From positions 1-64,000 of the forward strand of contig NZ_JAEEGC010000026.1 in NCBI RefSeq assembly GCF_019207025.1: a stretch of DNA of 64,000 nt, read 5' to 3'. Under the pieces are notes generated by a model. The model had not been told where the DNA came from. It made no database searches and saw only the letters and a list, made by a program, of their open reading frames with translations. Position numbers and translations under genes: made by a program. Positions within the stretch are counted from its first letter, which is position 1, and every line of letters begins with the position of its first letter. This DNA is from Clostridium thailandense (lineage in GTDB: Bacteria; Bacillota; Clostridia; Clostridiales; Clostridiaceae). Below are positions 9,149 to 17,084 of the stretch, in pieces.

Positions 9149-9858
9149 TCCCACATGCTTTCTATGTTATAATTATCAATTTCTTTCATAATGCTTGTCC
9201 GACTATTTTTGGGTACAGGTACCAGTGCGCCATTTTCCATGATCAAACCATCGGAAGTTTTCTGAATAATGGCACGCATATTCACAAGAAAACTCCGGTG
9301 GCACCTCAAAAATGACTTTTCATTTATAAGCTTCTCCAAATCGTTTAGCGGTGTATATGTTACAATTTTATTTTTCGCCATATGGATATGACAAGCATTT
9401 CCAAGGACTTCTATATACTGAATGTCTACTAATTTCACTTTAATTCTATTTTTGCCAACTTTAATTTCAATCTGCCTTGCAATTTCCCCTAAAGATTTAA
9501 TACACCTGTTCATAGCATCCTTAACCTTAGCATAATCTATTGGCTTTACCAAATAATGAAGTGCTCCTACATCAAAACCTTCTCTGTAAAATTCTTCACT
9601 GGACGTAGTAAATATAAATATTGCATTTTCATCTTGTTTACGTATTCTTTTAGCCACTTCTACCCCTGTCATTTCAGCCATATATATATCAAGAAAATAG
9701 ATGTTAAAATCACCTGGAGTAAAGCTTTGGAACATTGATTCACCATTAGAAAATCCCACTAACTTGGCATTCCAAATGTTGTTGTCGCAACACTGGCATA
9801 TTAACTCTGTTAGAAGTGCACGTTCTTCCTTATCATCATCAACTATTGCTATTTTCAT
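9145..9858 (-). CDS. LytTR-family response regulator (AgrA-like, RR1)
   Basis: A 237-residue regulator. The receiver domain (1-125) has the acidic residues DDD (7-9), phospho-acceptor Asp57 in YFLDIYM and lysine in LVKPID near 105. The C-terminal LytTR DNA-binding domain (about 135-232) has the ends IEVLGNACHIHM and FLRCHRSFLVN. It forms an operon with HK1. Its promoter region (9901-9929) is one of three related copies in 9-19 kb. Likely targets are this operon and possibly the related promoters at 14316 and 18589. Confidence 0.92.
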   Translation of the reverse strand: MKIAIVDDDKEERALLTELICQCCDNNIWNAKLVGFSNGESMFQSFTPGDFNIYFLDIYMAEMTGVEVAKRIRKQDENAIFIFTTSSEEFYREGFDVGALHYLVKPIDYAKVKDAMNRCIKSLGEIARQIEIKVGKNRIKVKLVDIQYIEVLGNACHIHMAKNKIVTYTPLNDLEKLINEKSFLRCHRSFLVNMRAIIQKTSDGLIMENGALVPVPKNSRTSIMKEIDNYNIESMWE

Positions 9859-9900
9859 AAATTAACACCATACTTTTCTAGTAATTTTGTTTACTTTTCT

Positions 9901-9929
9901 ATTATCTCAAATATAATTTTAAAAAACAA
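9901..9929 (-). promoter_or_regulatory. promoter copy A (RR1-HK1)
   Basis: On the minus strand TTGTTT (9924-9929) and GATAAT (9901-9906) are 17 bases apart. The surrounding sequence, especially TTGAGATAATAGAAAAGTAA, is shared with copies B (14316) and C (18589). Unlike B and C, it lacks the paired AGAA-GGA repeats upstream of the -35 box. Confidence 0.55.
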
Positions 9930-9957
9930 TATCTAAAATTGTAAAAGATATACAAAT

Positions 9958-9995
9958 AAAAAGCTTGAGCAGACATATAATCTATCCAAGCTTTT
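9958..9995 (-). terminator. second hairpin after the surface-protein gene
   Basis: AAAAAGCTTG pairs with CAAGCTTTT, and on the minus strand the stem is followed by TTTTTATTTG. It is a near copy of the hairpin at 10020-10056 and stands just upstream of the RR1 promoter. Confidence 0.65.
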
Positions 9996-10019
9996 AACTC
10001 TTATTTAATTGAGCAAAAT

Positions 10020-10056
10020 GAAAGCTTGGACAAACAGCCTGCTTGTTCAAGCTTCT
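10020..10056 (-). terminator. first hairpin after the surface-protein gene
   Basis: GAAAGCTTG pairs with CAAGCTTC around a loop that can itself pair weakly. On the minus strand it lies about 30 bases after the stop of the 1289-residue gene. Two tandem related hairpins here make a strong transcription block. Confidence 0.6.
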
Positions 10057-10086
10057 ATTTTTATATAGGAAGGTCTGCATAGAAAT

Positions 10087-13000
10087 CTACTTAATAGTAA
10101 ACTGATACCTCAATTCATTTACTAAAGCTGTCTTATCCCTTGACTTAACATTCTTGCTAATATACAGATAATAAGTTTCTCCTGATTTATAAGGATTTAA
10201 AGGTGTTACCTTCAATATATTATCTGAGCCATAGCTTACTTCTACCTCAACTCTGTTTCCTTTCAAATCTGTTACATAAACATTATCCTTTGTTATTGTA
10301 CTTGAGTCTGCTGTTTTTGTGAATTTTATCTGCCATTCTTTATCTTCTACTACCTTATCTTTCATTACTGTAGTTCTTCCTTGAAAATAGCTTTCTGGTA
10401 AGCTTATTAAGGTAAAGTCACTGAATTTATCCACCCAAATTGAAATTCCTATTGCTTTTCCCTTTTCATCATATGTTATAGTACCTTTATCTATTGCATT
10501 TTCTCCATCACTGTGCTGAACCATTACTGCTAAAGATGAAAGGAATTTATCTAGTTCTTCCTTTGAGATTGGCAGCTTTGAAGCATCTATTGGCAGTGTT
10601 ATTTTTGTTTTACCTGTAAAATTAGTTTCTATTTTTAGAGGAGCTGCAATTACCTCTGAACCTGACGCTAGCTTAAGAATAAGCCCTTTAGTTTCTTCAA
10701 CTTTATTGCTATCCTTTACCTCACTAATTTGGATTTTTGCATCTTTATCTTTCAGCCCGCTTACTGTTTCCTTTGGTAATTCTAAGGCTGCTTTTTCTGT
10801 TCTTACATCTAATCCTATATTGTTACTTCCTAGCTGTGTCATTGAACTTTGAGGAACCTGCACTTCTACCTTATCTGCATTGTTTCCTGGTATATCTGTT
10901 ACACTAATAGTTGCTGTATCTGTCTTTGTTTCCAAAGCCTTTGTTACCGTTTCTTTTGCTTTATCTTCGTCAAATTTTACAGTGTCTGTCTTTATTCCAT
11001 CACTATCCGTAGTCCTTGTAACTGGTACCTGAGCTGCATTTGTATTTGTTCCTCCATTGTCAACTACTACTGGCACTTCTCTCGTTTCAGTTGTTGGCTG
11101 AGGAGTTGGAGTTGGTGGATTATATGGTGGTACGTATGGTAGTTTTTCCGTAATTTCGAAGCCTATGGTAGTTGTAGCAACATAAGTATTGGCACTTTCA
11201 CCACTGACAGTAAGTATAAGGTTGTATTTTCCTACATTGGTTGGTGCAGTTTCACTTTCGTCATAGGTTGTGCCGTCTCTGCCCGTATATTTTGCTGTGT
11301 AGGTAATGCCTGACACGGTTTCTTCATCATTTTTGAAAGTTGGTGTACCTGTGTAAGCATAAGGTTTTCCGTTATAGGTTCTACCTGTAAACACAGCTTC
11401 AATGGTAAGTGGTAACTTATCTGTGGTTTTTACGATCAAATCAGCAGTAAAGTCCTTATAATTCTCAGATGTCACTTTAATTTGTATTGCTGCTTTTTTG
11501 TCTTTATCAACTACATTTGCCACCTTTAGAGTGATTTTTCCATCAACTATATCAGTGTCTGTAGTAGGATTCTGTGCTAAAACTTTGTAGTCATCAGTTA
11601 CAGTTCCTACCGTATAAGTAATATCTCCAAAGCTTTTGCCATCTGAAAGAGCGGGCAACAGCTTAGTTAAATCAAAGGTATATTCCTTTTCCAAGCCTTT
11701 TACTGCCTGCAGTTCTTGACTTACTCCTGTAGCAGTTGCTTGTGTGATAGATACATTTCCGCTAACAGCAGAATTATCAAGACTGTAATAATCTTTATCC
11801 TCACCATCTAATTTAACACTGATTGCAGTAAAGGTTTTGCCTGTGCCCACATTTACATCTGTTACTGTTCCATCTGCAGTTGCTTGTACATTATCATCGT
11901 TTTCCACACCTTCCAAAGTTGTAAGTGCAATACTTGTGAAACTGTTTGTTCCGTCATATTCCTTGCTTGCAGAAGTATCGGAATTAACTACTGCTGAGGT
12001 GATAGCCTTTTTATTCAGCGTAACAGTTGTGCTTTCGCTGTAATCCGCCATGTTGTTGCTGCCCACATATTTTGCGGTAATGGTGTTGCTGCCGATTACA
12101 AGGTCTTTAGCCTTGGTATCATAGGTCATTGTGTAAATGCCGTCTGTTGCATTAACTGTCTCTGTAATCTGCTTATCTCCCACAAACAATGCCATCTGGT
12201 TTGCCTCTGGTGCAGAAAAGCTGAGCATCGCCTGCAAACTCTTTGCCGCAGGTGCAGTGCCTGTTGCCTTTGGCGTTACTTGTACTGTTATGGTATCGCC
12301 ATAGGTAAAGGTATCCGTTGCTTCTTCGCCCTTATAGGTTTTGATACCGCCTGTAAATTCAGTGGCTGATTTTGTGATGGTAAATGGAATATAATCCGTT
12401 TCTGCTCCTGCATACTCATCGTTTTCTGCAAGAGTTGCTTTCAGATAATAGGTTCCTGCATTTTTGGGTGATGCACCTTCATTTGCTGCGCCGCTGCTTG
12501 CATTTGTAGTTTTTGTACCATTACTATCTGTAAAGTAAGTAAATGAAAGTGCTCCTCCGCTATCCCAGGTAAACAAATCACCATTTACTGTACTATGAGA
12601 AATCGGCGTATCGTCAAATACCTTTCCACTCACCGTGCCTTCCAATTGTAGATTCGGTGATTTCTTCAAGGTTGTAAAAGCTACTGTTTTAATATCTGTA
12701 AATGTATTCCCTGCTTTTGCCGCCACATAATAGGTGTAGGGTGTATTATTGTTCAGACTTGTAAATTCAATGTCAGTATCAGTATTGGCAGAAACAGATT
12801 TAGAAGTACCTGTTGTTTCCAAGGTGCTGGTATCAGTAATCGGCGTTTCGCTTGCAAGGTAATAGACAGTAGCATCTCTATTGCAGTTAACAGTAAACTG
12901 TGCACTGCTGTCTGTTATTTCTTTTGCTGATGAAACGGTAACCTTTAAGTTCTCAATTGGCGTTCCGCTCCAAGAACTGTTGCCGCTGCCGCTGTAGCTT

Positions 13001-13956
13001 CCGCCTTCGCTCTTTACAATGCCATTATTTGTAAATGCGCCGTCGTTGACCATGTTGCCCTGAATAGTGAGCTTGCCCTCATTGGTTATATTTGCCCCTT
13101 GTTGTACTGTCAGGGTAGCGCCTGCTGGCAGGGTAAAATCAAAATCAGAAGGAAGCGTAATGGTTCCCTTGGCAATATAGGTGTTGGTGTCAATTTTCAG
13201 AAAACCATTATCAAAACCACTTTCATATGCTTTTGTTGATGTAACAATACCAGTTTTTATTTCAGTAACTGTTCCCCAATCAGAAGTGCCGGATATATCA
13301 AAGATAGCAGTACCACCCGTCATAATTACGGTAGTACTTCCGCTTATGGTACTTCCAGAACCTGAAGTCCCACCTCTGCAGTATCCATTAATTGTCCCCC
13401 CGGTTACCTTGATATAGGTATCTCCCGTAAGATTGGCGGTTTGAGATGTACCACAACATCCGCCATAAAGATTGCTTATATAACCGCCTGTCATAACGAT
13501 ATGAGTATTATATGCCGCGTTTGTTTCATGACCTCCGCCATAAATGCTTGTGTATAGCAAACTTGCTCCATTTTGGGGGGCATTTGAAATACCGGCATCA
13601 GCCAGAGACTTTTCGCCTGAATCCAACACACCGTTGGCATTGCTGTCGATATAAACGGTAGTTCCGGTACCATCAGCTACAATCAACAGAGGTGTGCCAT
13701 TGGCATAAATCACATTACCATCAACCGTCGGTAGTGTAATTCCTGAACTGGCAAGAAGCATAAGTGGTGCTTCCGCTGTACCTAGAACGGTAATGTTTTT
13801 CACATCCTCTGCCAAATCTACAAAAGCTGTAATGGTTTTGCTTTCTTGCATCGGGTTACTTTCTACGGCATATACCACCGACATACCCATCTGGAACATT
13901 AATAAGCTGACAGATAGGATTACTGAAAGAACTCTGCTTGCAATTTTTGTTTGCAT
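10087..13956 (-). CDS. large secreted mosaic surface protein with Ig-like domains
   Basis: A 1289-residue exported protein. The signal peptide spans about 1-30 and ends in VVYA. DSNANGVLDSGE (104-115) looks like a calcium-binding loop. Repeated MTGG/VTGG turns (155-215) and the 255-315 stretch suggest a beta-helix. A fibronectin-like domain follows (335-430), then MBG-like Ig domains (440-650), a YDG domain (KEYDGT at about 665), another Ig-like domain to 935, a proline/threonine linker (940-957) and a C-terminal SbsA-type Ig domain (1200-1289). No LPXTG or CWB2 anchor is visible. It is probably an adhesin or S-layer-associated protein. Codons for about 200-870 are visibly more GC-rich than those for the C-terminal third, suggesting mosaic origin. 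Confidence 0.82.
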   Translation of the reverse strand: MQTKIASRVLSVILSVSLLMFQMGMSVVYAVESNPMQESKTITAFVDLAEDVKNITVLGTAEAPLMLLASSGITLPTVDGNVIYANGTPLLIVADGTGTTVYIDSNANGVLDSGEKSLADAGISNAPQNGASLLYTSIYGGGHETNAAYNTHIVMTGGYISNLYGGCCGTSQTANLTGDTYIKVTGGTINGYCRGGTSGSGSTISGSTTVIMTGGTAIFDISGTSDWGTVTEIKTGIVTSTKAYESGFDNGFLKIDTNTYIAKGTITLPSDFDFTLPAGATLTVQQGANITNEGKLTIQGNMVNDGAFTNNGIVKSEGGSYSGSGNSSWSGTPIENLKVTVSSAKEITDSSAQFTVNCNRDATVYYLASETPITDTSTLETTGTSKSVSANTDTDIEFTSLNNNTPYTYYVAAKAGNTFTDIKTVAFTTLKKSPNLQLEGTVSGKVFDDTPISHSTVNGDLFTWDSGGALSFTYFTDSNGTKTTNASSGAANEGASPKNAGTYYLKATLAENDEYAGAETDYIPFTITKSATEFTGGIKTYKGEEATDTFTYGDTITVQVTPKATGTAPAAKSLQAMLSFSAPEANQMALFVGDKQITETVNATDGIYTMTYDTKAKDLVIGSNTITAKYVGSNNMADYSESTTVTLNKKAITSAVVNSDTSASKEYDGTNSFTSIALTTLEGVENDDNVQATADGTVTDVNVGTGKTFTAISVKLDGEDKDYYSLDNSAVSGNVSITQATATGVSQELQAVKGLEKEYTFDLTKLLPALSDGKSFGDITYTVGTVTDDYKVLAQNPTTDTDIVDGKITLKVANVVDKDKKAAIQIKVTSENYKDFTADLIVKTTDKLPLTIEAVFTGRTYNGKPYAYTGTPTFKNDEETVSGITYTAKYTGRDGTTYDESETAPTNVGKYNLILTVSGESANTYVATTTIGFEITEKLPYVPPYNPPTPTPQPTTETREVPVVVDNGGTNTNAAQVPVTRTTDSDGIKTDTVKFDEDKAKETVTKALETKTDTATISVTDIPGNNADKVEVQVPQSSMTQLGSNNIGLDVRTEKAALELPKETVSGLKDKDAKIQISEVKDSNKVEETKGLILKLASGSEVIAAPLKIETNFTGKTKITLPIDASKLPISKEELDKFLSSLAVMVQHSDGENAIDKGTITYDEKGKAIGISIWVDKFSDFTLISLPESYFQGRTTVMKDKVVEDKEWQIKFTKTADSSTITKDNVYVTDLKGNRVEVEVSYGSDNILKVTPLNPYKSGETYYLYISKNVKSRDKTALVNELRYQFTIK

Positions 13957-14125
13957 GTTGTTTTCCTCCTTTTAGTCAAAATTCATTCTTAGACCTATTT
14001 CACTTGATGACATTGTCCCGATTTTAAGGTGGTATTTCCATTTGGGAAAGTAACTTTTTTTGCAAAATTCCTTCACCTTCTTTCAATGTGTGGACTAATA
14101 TTTTTTATAAATATTCTAAAAATTC

Positions 14126-14270
14126 ACATCTTCAACACAATAATTACTAGCCTCCTATTACCACTGTTGTAAACAAAGAAGCCTGTCTCTAAGGTAACTA
14201 CATTCTTCAACAGAAGTCTCAGATTACCCAAAAATAGGTAAAACTAAAAGGCGTACTATATAACAGGATA
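14126..14270 (-). pseudogene. scar of a lost kinase-protease unit
   Basis: Bases 14152-14270 match the N-terminal coding region of HK2 (18232-18382) with small internal deletions. Bases 14126-14147 are identical to 15638-15659 inside the acidic protease gene. Both pieces lie in the minus orientation and in the same order (kinase piece, then protease piece) as in the intact HK2-protease unit. Neither is long enough to encode a protein. Together with promoter copy B next to it, this is what remains of a third regulator-kinase-protease unit. The rest of the gap up to 13956 (13957-14125) shows only the surface gene's ribosome site. Confidence 0.7.
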
Positions 14271-14315
14271 TAAGCTAAAGCAGTATACTTTTAAAGCATT
14301 TCTGTTTACTTTTCT

Positions 14316-14385
14316 ATTATCTCAAATTCAATCATGAAAACAATATAAAAGTGATAGAAAGGATTTGCAGAGGGCAGAAAGGATT
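14316..14385 (-). promoter_or_regulatory. promoter copy B with paired operator half-sites
   Basis: Minus-strand TTGTTT (14338-14343) and GATAAT (14316-14321) are 16 bases apart. Upstream, AGAAAGGATT occurs twice (plus-strand view: 14356-14365 and 14376-14385), 20 bp start to start and 12 bases from the -35 box. About 110 bp around it match copy C at 18543-18658. The layout fits a LytTR-activated promoter. It now points at the scar and the surface-protein gene. Confidence 0.6.
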
Positions 14386-14395
14386 ATTAAATAAA

Positions 14396-14440
14396 AATAA
14401 AAAAAGAGGAAATCCCTTTTTAAGAATTTCCTTTTTTTAA
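14396..14440 (-). terminator. intrinsic terminator after the TerB-like gene
   Basis: AAAAAGAGGAAAT pairs with ATTTCCTTTTTTT around an 11-12-base loop, and U-rich sequence follows on the minus strand. It closes the protease-HHH-TerB run and lies just before promoter copy B. Confidence 0.75.
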
Positions 14441-14481
14441 TTTCTTGTCATTTGCATATTTAACCAGAAGCTTAACTCTGA

Positions 14482-14979
14482 TTAAAAACCAAATTCTTTA
14501 GGATCTAACTCTAAAGTTACAGCAAGCTCTTTTATTATAGCTTCTTCTTTTTCACTTACTGAACCATCTGCTGATGCAATTATGCTGCAAAAACGAACTA
14601 CCTGTGTAGTTTCATCTTTAGAATATCTTACCTTTAAAATTGCATCAATACATTCTTTCTTTCCTGCATTGTAGTCAGCAATAACAACATCTGCATATTT
14701 GTTAAATTCACCTACAACTTCGCTCATATCATATAAACGCATTATAGTGCTTCCCTTCATAAACTCTACCATCTTCTCTTTTTCTGAGAGCTCCAAATTG
14801 CCATCAGCTGCTGCAATCAATGCGCATCCTGCAACAATTGCCTGCATAAATTCTTTGTTTGTAACCTTCATAATAGATTCTTCTGCATTTTTCTTTTGTT
14901 CTTTTATTTTATCAGATAGCCAATCTACTGATTCTCCTAAATTTTTCTTTTGATCATTTAACCATTCTTTAAATCCCAT
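14482..14979 (-). CDS. TerB-like tellurite-resistance family protein
   Basis: A 165-residue soluble protein with the all-helical TerB fold: two acidic helix-turn repeats, GCALIAAADGNLELSEKEK (about 49-67) and CSIIASADGSVSEKE (about 130-144), probably metal-binding. TerB domains are linked to tellurite, oxidative and phage-related stress modules, but no other ter genes are present. I chose ATG 14979 with AAAGGTGAT about 12 bases upstream; starts at 14991 or 14994 overlap that site. It is the last of three minus-strand genes (protease, HHH-like, TerB-like), separated by short gaps. Confidence 0.75.
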   Translation of the reverse strand: MGFKEWLNDQKKNLGESVDWLSDKIKEQKKNAEESIMKVTNKEFMQAIVAGCALIAAADGNLELSEKEKMVEFMKGSTIMRLYDMSEVVGEFNKYADVVIADYNAGKKECIDAILKVRYSKDETTQVVRFCSIIASADGSVSEKEEAIIKELAVTLELDPKEFGF

Positions 14980-15019
14980 ATTATAAAACATCACCTTTCA
15001 AATTATTTAACTATTAATA

Positions 15020-15235
15020 CTATTCTTCTTGTGCTGCTAAAAGAACAATTGCTTCTGCTGCCTTAGCATATTTGAATTTAGCAAGATCACCAATTGTCTT
15101 TATTTTAAATTTTTCTTCTAAAACTTTTCCACCTTCAGCACTAATTCCTTCAAGTGCACTTACTGGTGCATCAACTAATTCTTTAAAAGATTTTCCTTCA
15201 TAGGCCTTGTCTAAAATTTTATTAATATTCATCAT
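15020..15235 (-). CDS. small helix-hairpin-helix-like protein
   Basis: A 71-residue acidic-to-neutral protein. Residues 18-60 show the pattern of a helix-hairpin-helix fold: ALEGISAEGGKVLEEKFKI, then TIGDLAKFK. Such folds bind DNA or act as protein modules. GGAGGG lies 5-8 bases before two adjacent ATG codons, so it is clearly translated. It sits 44 bases after the acidic protease gene and 40 bases before the TerB-like gene, so the three are probably one operon. The function is unknown. Confidence 0.7.
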   Translation of the reverse strand: MMNINKILDKAYEGKSFKELVDAPVSALEGISAEGGKVLEEKFKIKTIGDLAKFKYAKAAEAIVLLAAQEE

Positions 15236-15279
15236 CTTGTCCCTCCATTTTTTAATTATATTATTGTTTTTTATATTAT

Positions 15280-16914
15280 TTATCTTCTTCTTCTCTTACT
15301 ACTATCTCCCTTAAAGCCTTTTTTCTTCTTCTTCCCCTTGAATAGTATCGCTGATAAATCCGGGTCTGATTCAGCAAGAACATTCTTTGGAATATAACAA
15401 TATCCGTTATCTCCCCATTCTGTTCCCCATGAATTTTTAACTATATAATAATTTCCAATATATCCCACAATCAACATCGCATGTCTTCCATGTTGACCAC
15501 TTGGTGCTTCAGCTGCATTCATAACTCCATCTCTACCTATTTCACTGAAGGCTTTTCCGGTATTCATTCCAACATGAACAAATCCACCTGCACTAAGTAC
15601 CTTTTTTACATCTTCCAATTCAATAGTTTGAATCTTTACATCTTCAACACAATAATTACCAGCATCCTCTTCCATATCTTCTGGGTCGACAGCTGGCTCT
15701 TCAGCATCATTGTCCCATAATTCTTCCCTACAGCTTCCTGTACTCATAATTTCAATACCTGGTTCAGGTCCACCCATTGTTCCTTCTCCGCCAGTATATG
15801 CATATTCAAAGTCCTGAATATCACCTTGAAGGTTTTGAAATACTAACATTGTATAACTACATGCAAGAGGCGGTACTTCTTGTCCCTTCATTCTGAAGGC
15901 CATTTCTACAGCATGAGTCCAAGCAAATGCAGAACATCTACTTGTTTGTCCTTGGTCACCTACTGGCGAACAATATTTTCTCAAATCTACTTTATCTTGT
16001 GAATCTATATTCGAAACAGATTGCGGCAAACTCTTCTTTGACATTTTTGGGGATCTTCCTGATTTTTTACTTTTCTTTGCTGGAACAGATACATGCAATT
16101 TGCTTAAATCAGCATCTGGGAATCGATCTTTAATAACTGAAAGTGACTCCATCGATACAAAACCTCTTGGTACAATAGTATCATCTGAATTATAAAATTG
16201 AACTACATCTGATATTCCTTCTATTTCATTTTCTAATTCACTTAAATACTGCTCATTATCCTCTGAAAGCTCATATCCTTCATCCATATACTGCTGTTCT
16301 GCAGTATCTCCAAAGTAGTCTCCTTCTCCAAAGAAAGCTTGTGCTGAACTTTCGTAGTCCTCTACTGACCAATCGCCCTCATCTTCTTCAAAGTCTTCAT
16401 CTTCTGCATCCGGATATTCACTTCTATCTCCATATATATCATTATCCAACTCTAAACCAAATTCTTCATCATCTTCATCTTCATACTCTTCTTCGTCTTC
16501 TCCTTCTTCATCGCCTTCCTCTTCGTACTCTTCCTCGCCTTCTCCTTCTTCGTCGCCTTCCTCTTCGTACTCTTCCTCGCCTTCTCCTTCTTCGTCGCCT
16601 TCCTCTTCGTACTCTTCCTCGTCTTCTCCTTCTTCATCACCTTCCTCTTCGTACTCTTCCTCGTCTTCTCCTTCTTCGTCACCTTCCTCTTCGTACTCTT
16701 CCTCGTCTTCTCCTTCTTCGTCGCCTTCCTCTTCGTACTCTTCCTCGTCTTCTCCGCCTTCTTCTTCGTACTCCTCTTCTCCGCCTTCTTCTTCGTACTC
16801 CTCTTCTCCGCCTTCTTCTTCGTACTCTTCTTCTCCACCTTCTTCTACGTAGTCATCTCCACCTTCTTCTACGTAGTCATCTCCGCCTTCATATTCTTCA
16901 TCATCATAACTCAT
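15280..16914 (-). CDS. intracellular papain-like (C1) protease with acidic repeat N-terminus
   Basis: A 544-residue protein. Residues 1 to about 190 are almost all Glu, Asp, Gly and Tyr in three kinds of tandem repeat. The C1-peptidase domain (about 305-520) has the oxyanion Gln321 in GDQGQ, Cys327 in SRCSAFAW, His478 in GRHAMLIVGY and Asn494 in KNSWGTEWGDNGY, so catalysis looks possible. The tail is strongly basic (KGKKKKKG, then KRRRR). No signal peptide is present. ATG 16914 is preferred because AAAGGAGA lies just before it. The acidic head could inhibit, bind cations or dock on the basic tail; that is inference. It follows HK2 with a 170-base gap. Confidence 0.83.
   Translation of the reverse strand: MSYDDEEYEGGDDYVEEGGDDYVEEGGEEEYEEEGGEEEYEEEGGEEEYEEEGGEDEEEYEEEGDEEGEDEEEYEEEGDEEGEDEEEYEEEGDEEGEDEEEYEEEGDEEGEGEEEYEEEGDEEGEGEEEYEEEGDEEGEDEEEYEDEDDEEFGLELDNDIYGDRSEYPDAEDEDFEEDEGDWSVEDYESSAQAFFGEGDYFGDTAEQQYMDEGYELSEDNEQYLSELENEIEGISDVVQFYNSDDTIVPRGFVSMESLSVIKDRFPDADLSKLHVSVPAKKSKKSGRSPKMSKKSLPQSVSNIDSQDKVDLRKYCSPVGDQGQTSRCSAFAWTHAVEMAFRMKGQEVPPLACSYTMLVFQNLQGDIQDFEYAYTGGEGTMGGPEPGIEIMSTGSCREELWDNDAEEPAVDPEDMEEDAGNYCVEDVKIQTIELEDVKKVLSAGGFVHVGMNTGKAFSEIGRDGVMNAAEAPSGQHGRHAMLIVGYIGNYYIVKNSWGTEWGDNGYCYIPKNVLAESDPDLSAILFKGKKKKKGFKGDSSKRRRR
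16470..16765 (-). repeat. 42-bp coding tandem repeat (seven units) in the protease gene
   Basis: Seven units of 14 residues (consensus GEDEEEYEEEGDEE) encode the centre of the acidic head; the last unit is degenerate and two units carry GEG for GED. Shorter units follow toward the N-terminus: GGEEEYEEE three to four times and GGDDYVEE twice. Units are nearly identical at the DNA level, so copy number may vary between strains. Confidence 0.85.
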
Positions 16915-17084
16915 TGCAATCTCTCCTTTTCTAATCATTTTAGTTAACTATTAAATTTTTAAAATGTCAATTACTTTAACTTTTAGGAGTTTATGTTATC
17001 ATCCTCTATGAAATTAACAATCCATGAAGGAAAATAATAAACAAAATTTACATATACATTAAATCAAATACAAAAAATTTTCTT

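Noticed and set aside
16470-16765. CRISPR-like regular repeats
   Set aside because: Units are directly adjacent without spacers and keep the protein reading frame, so they are coding repeats.
16341-16934. Long leucine/arginine-rich reading frames on both strands over the acidic repeat
   Set aside because: They are frame shadows of the Glu/Asp-rich tandem repeat; their low-complexity composition follows from the repeat, and they lack ribosome sites.
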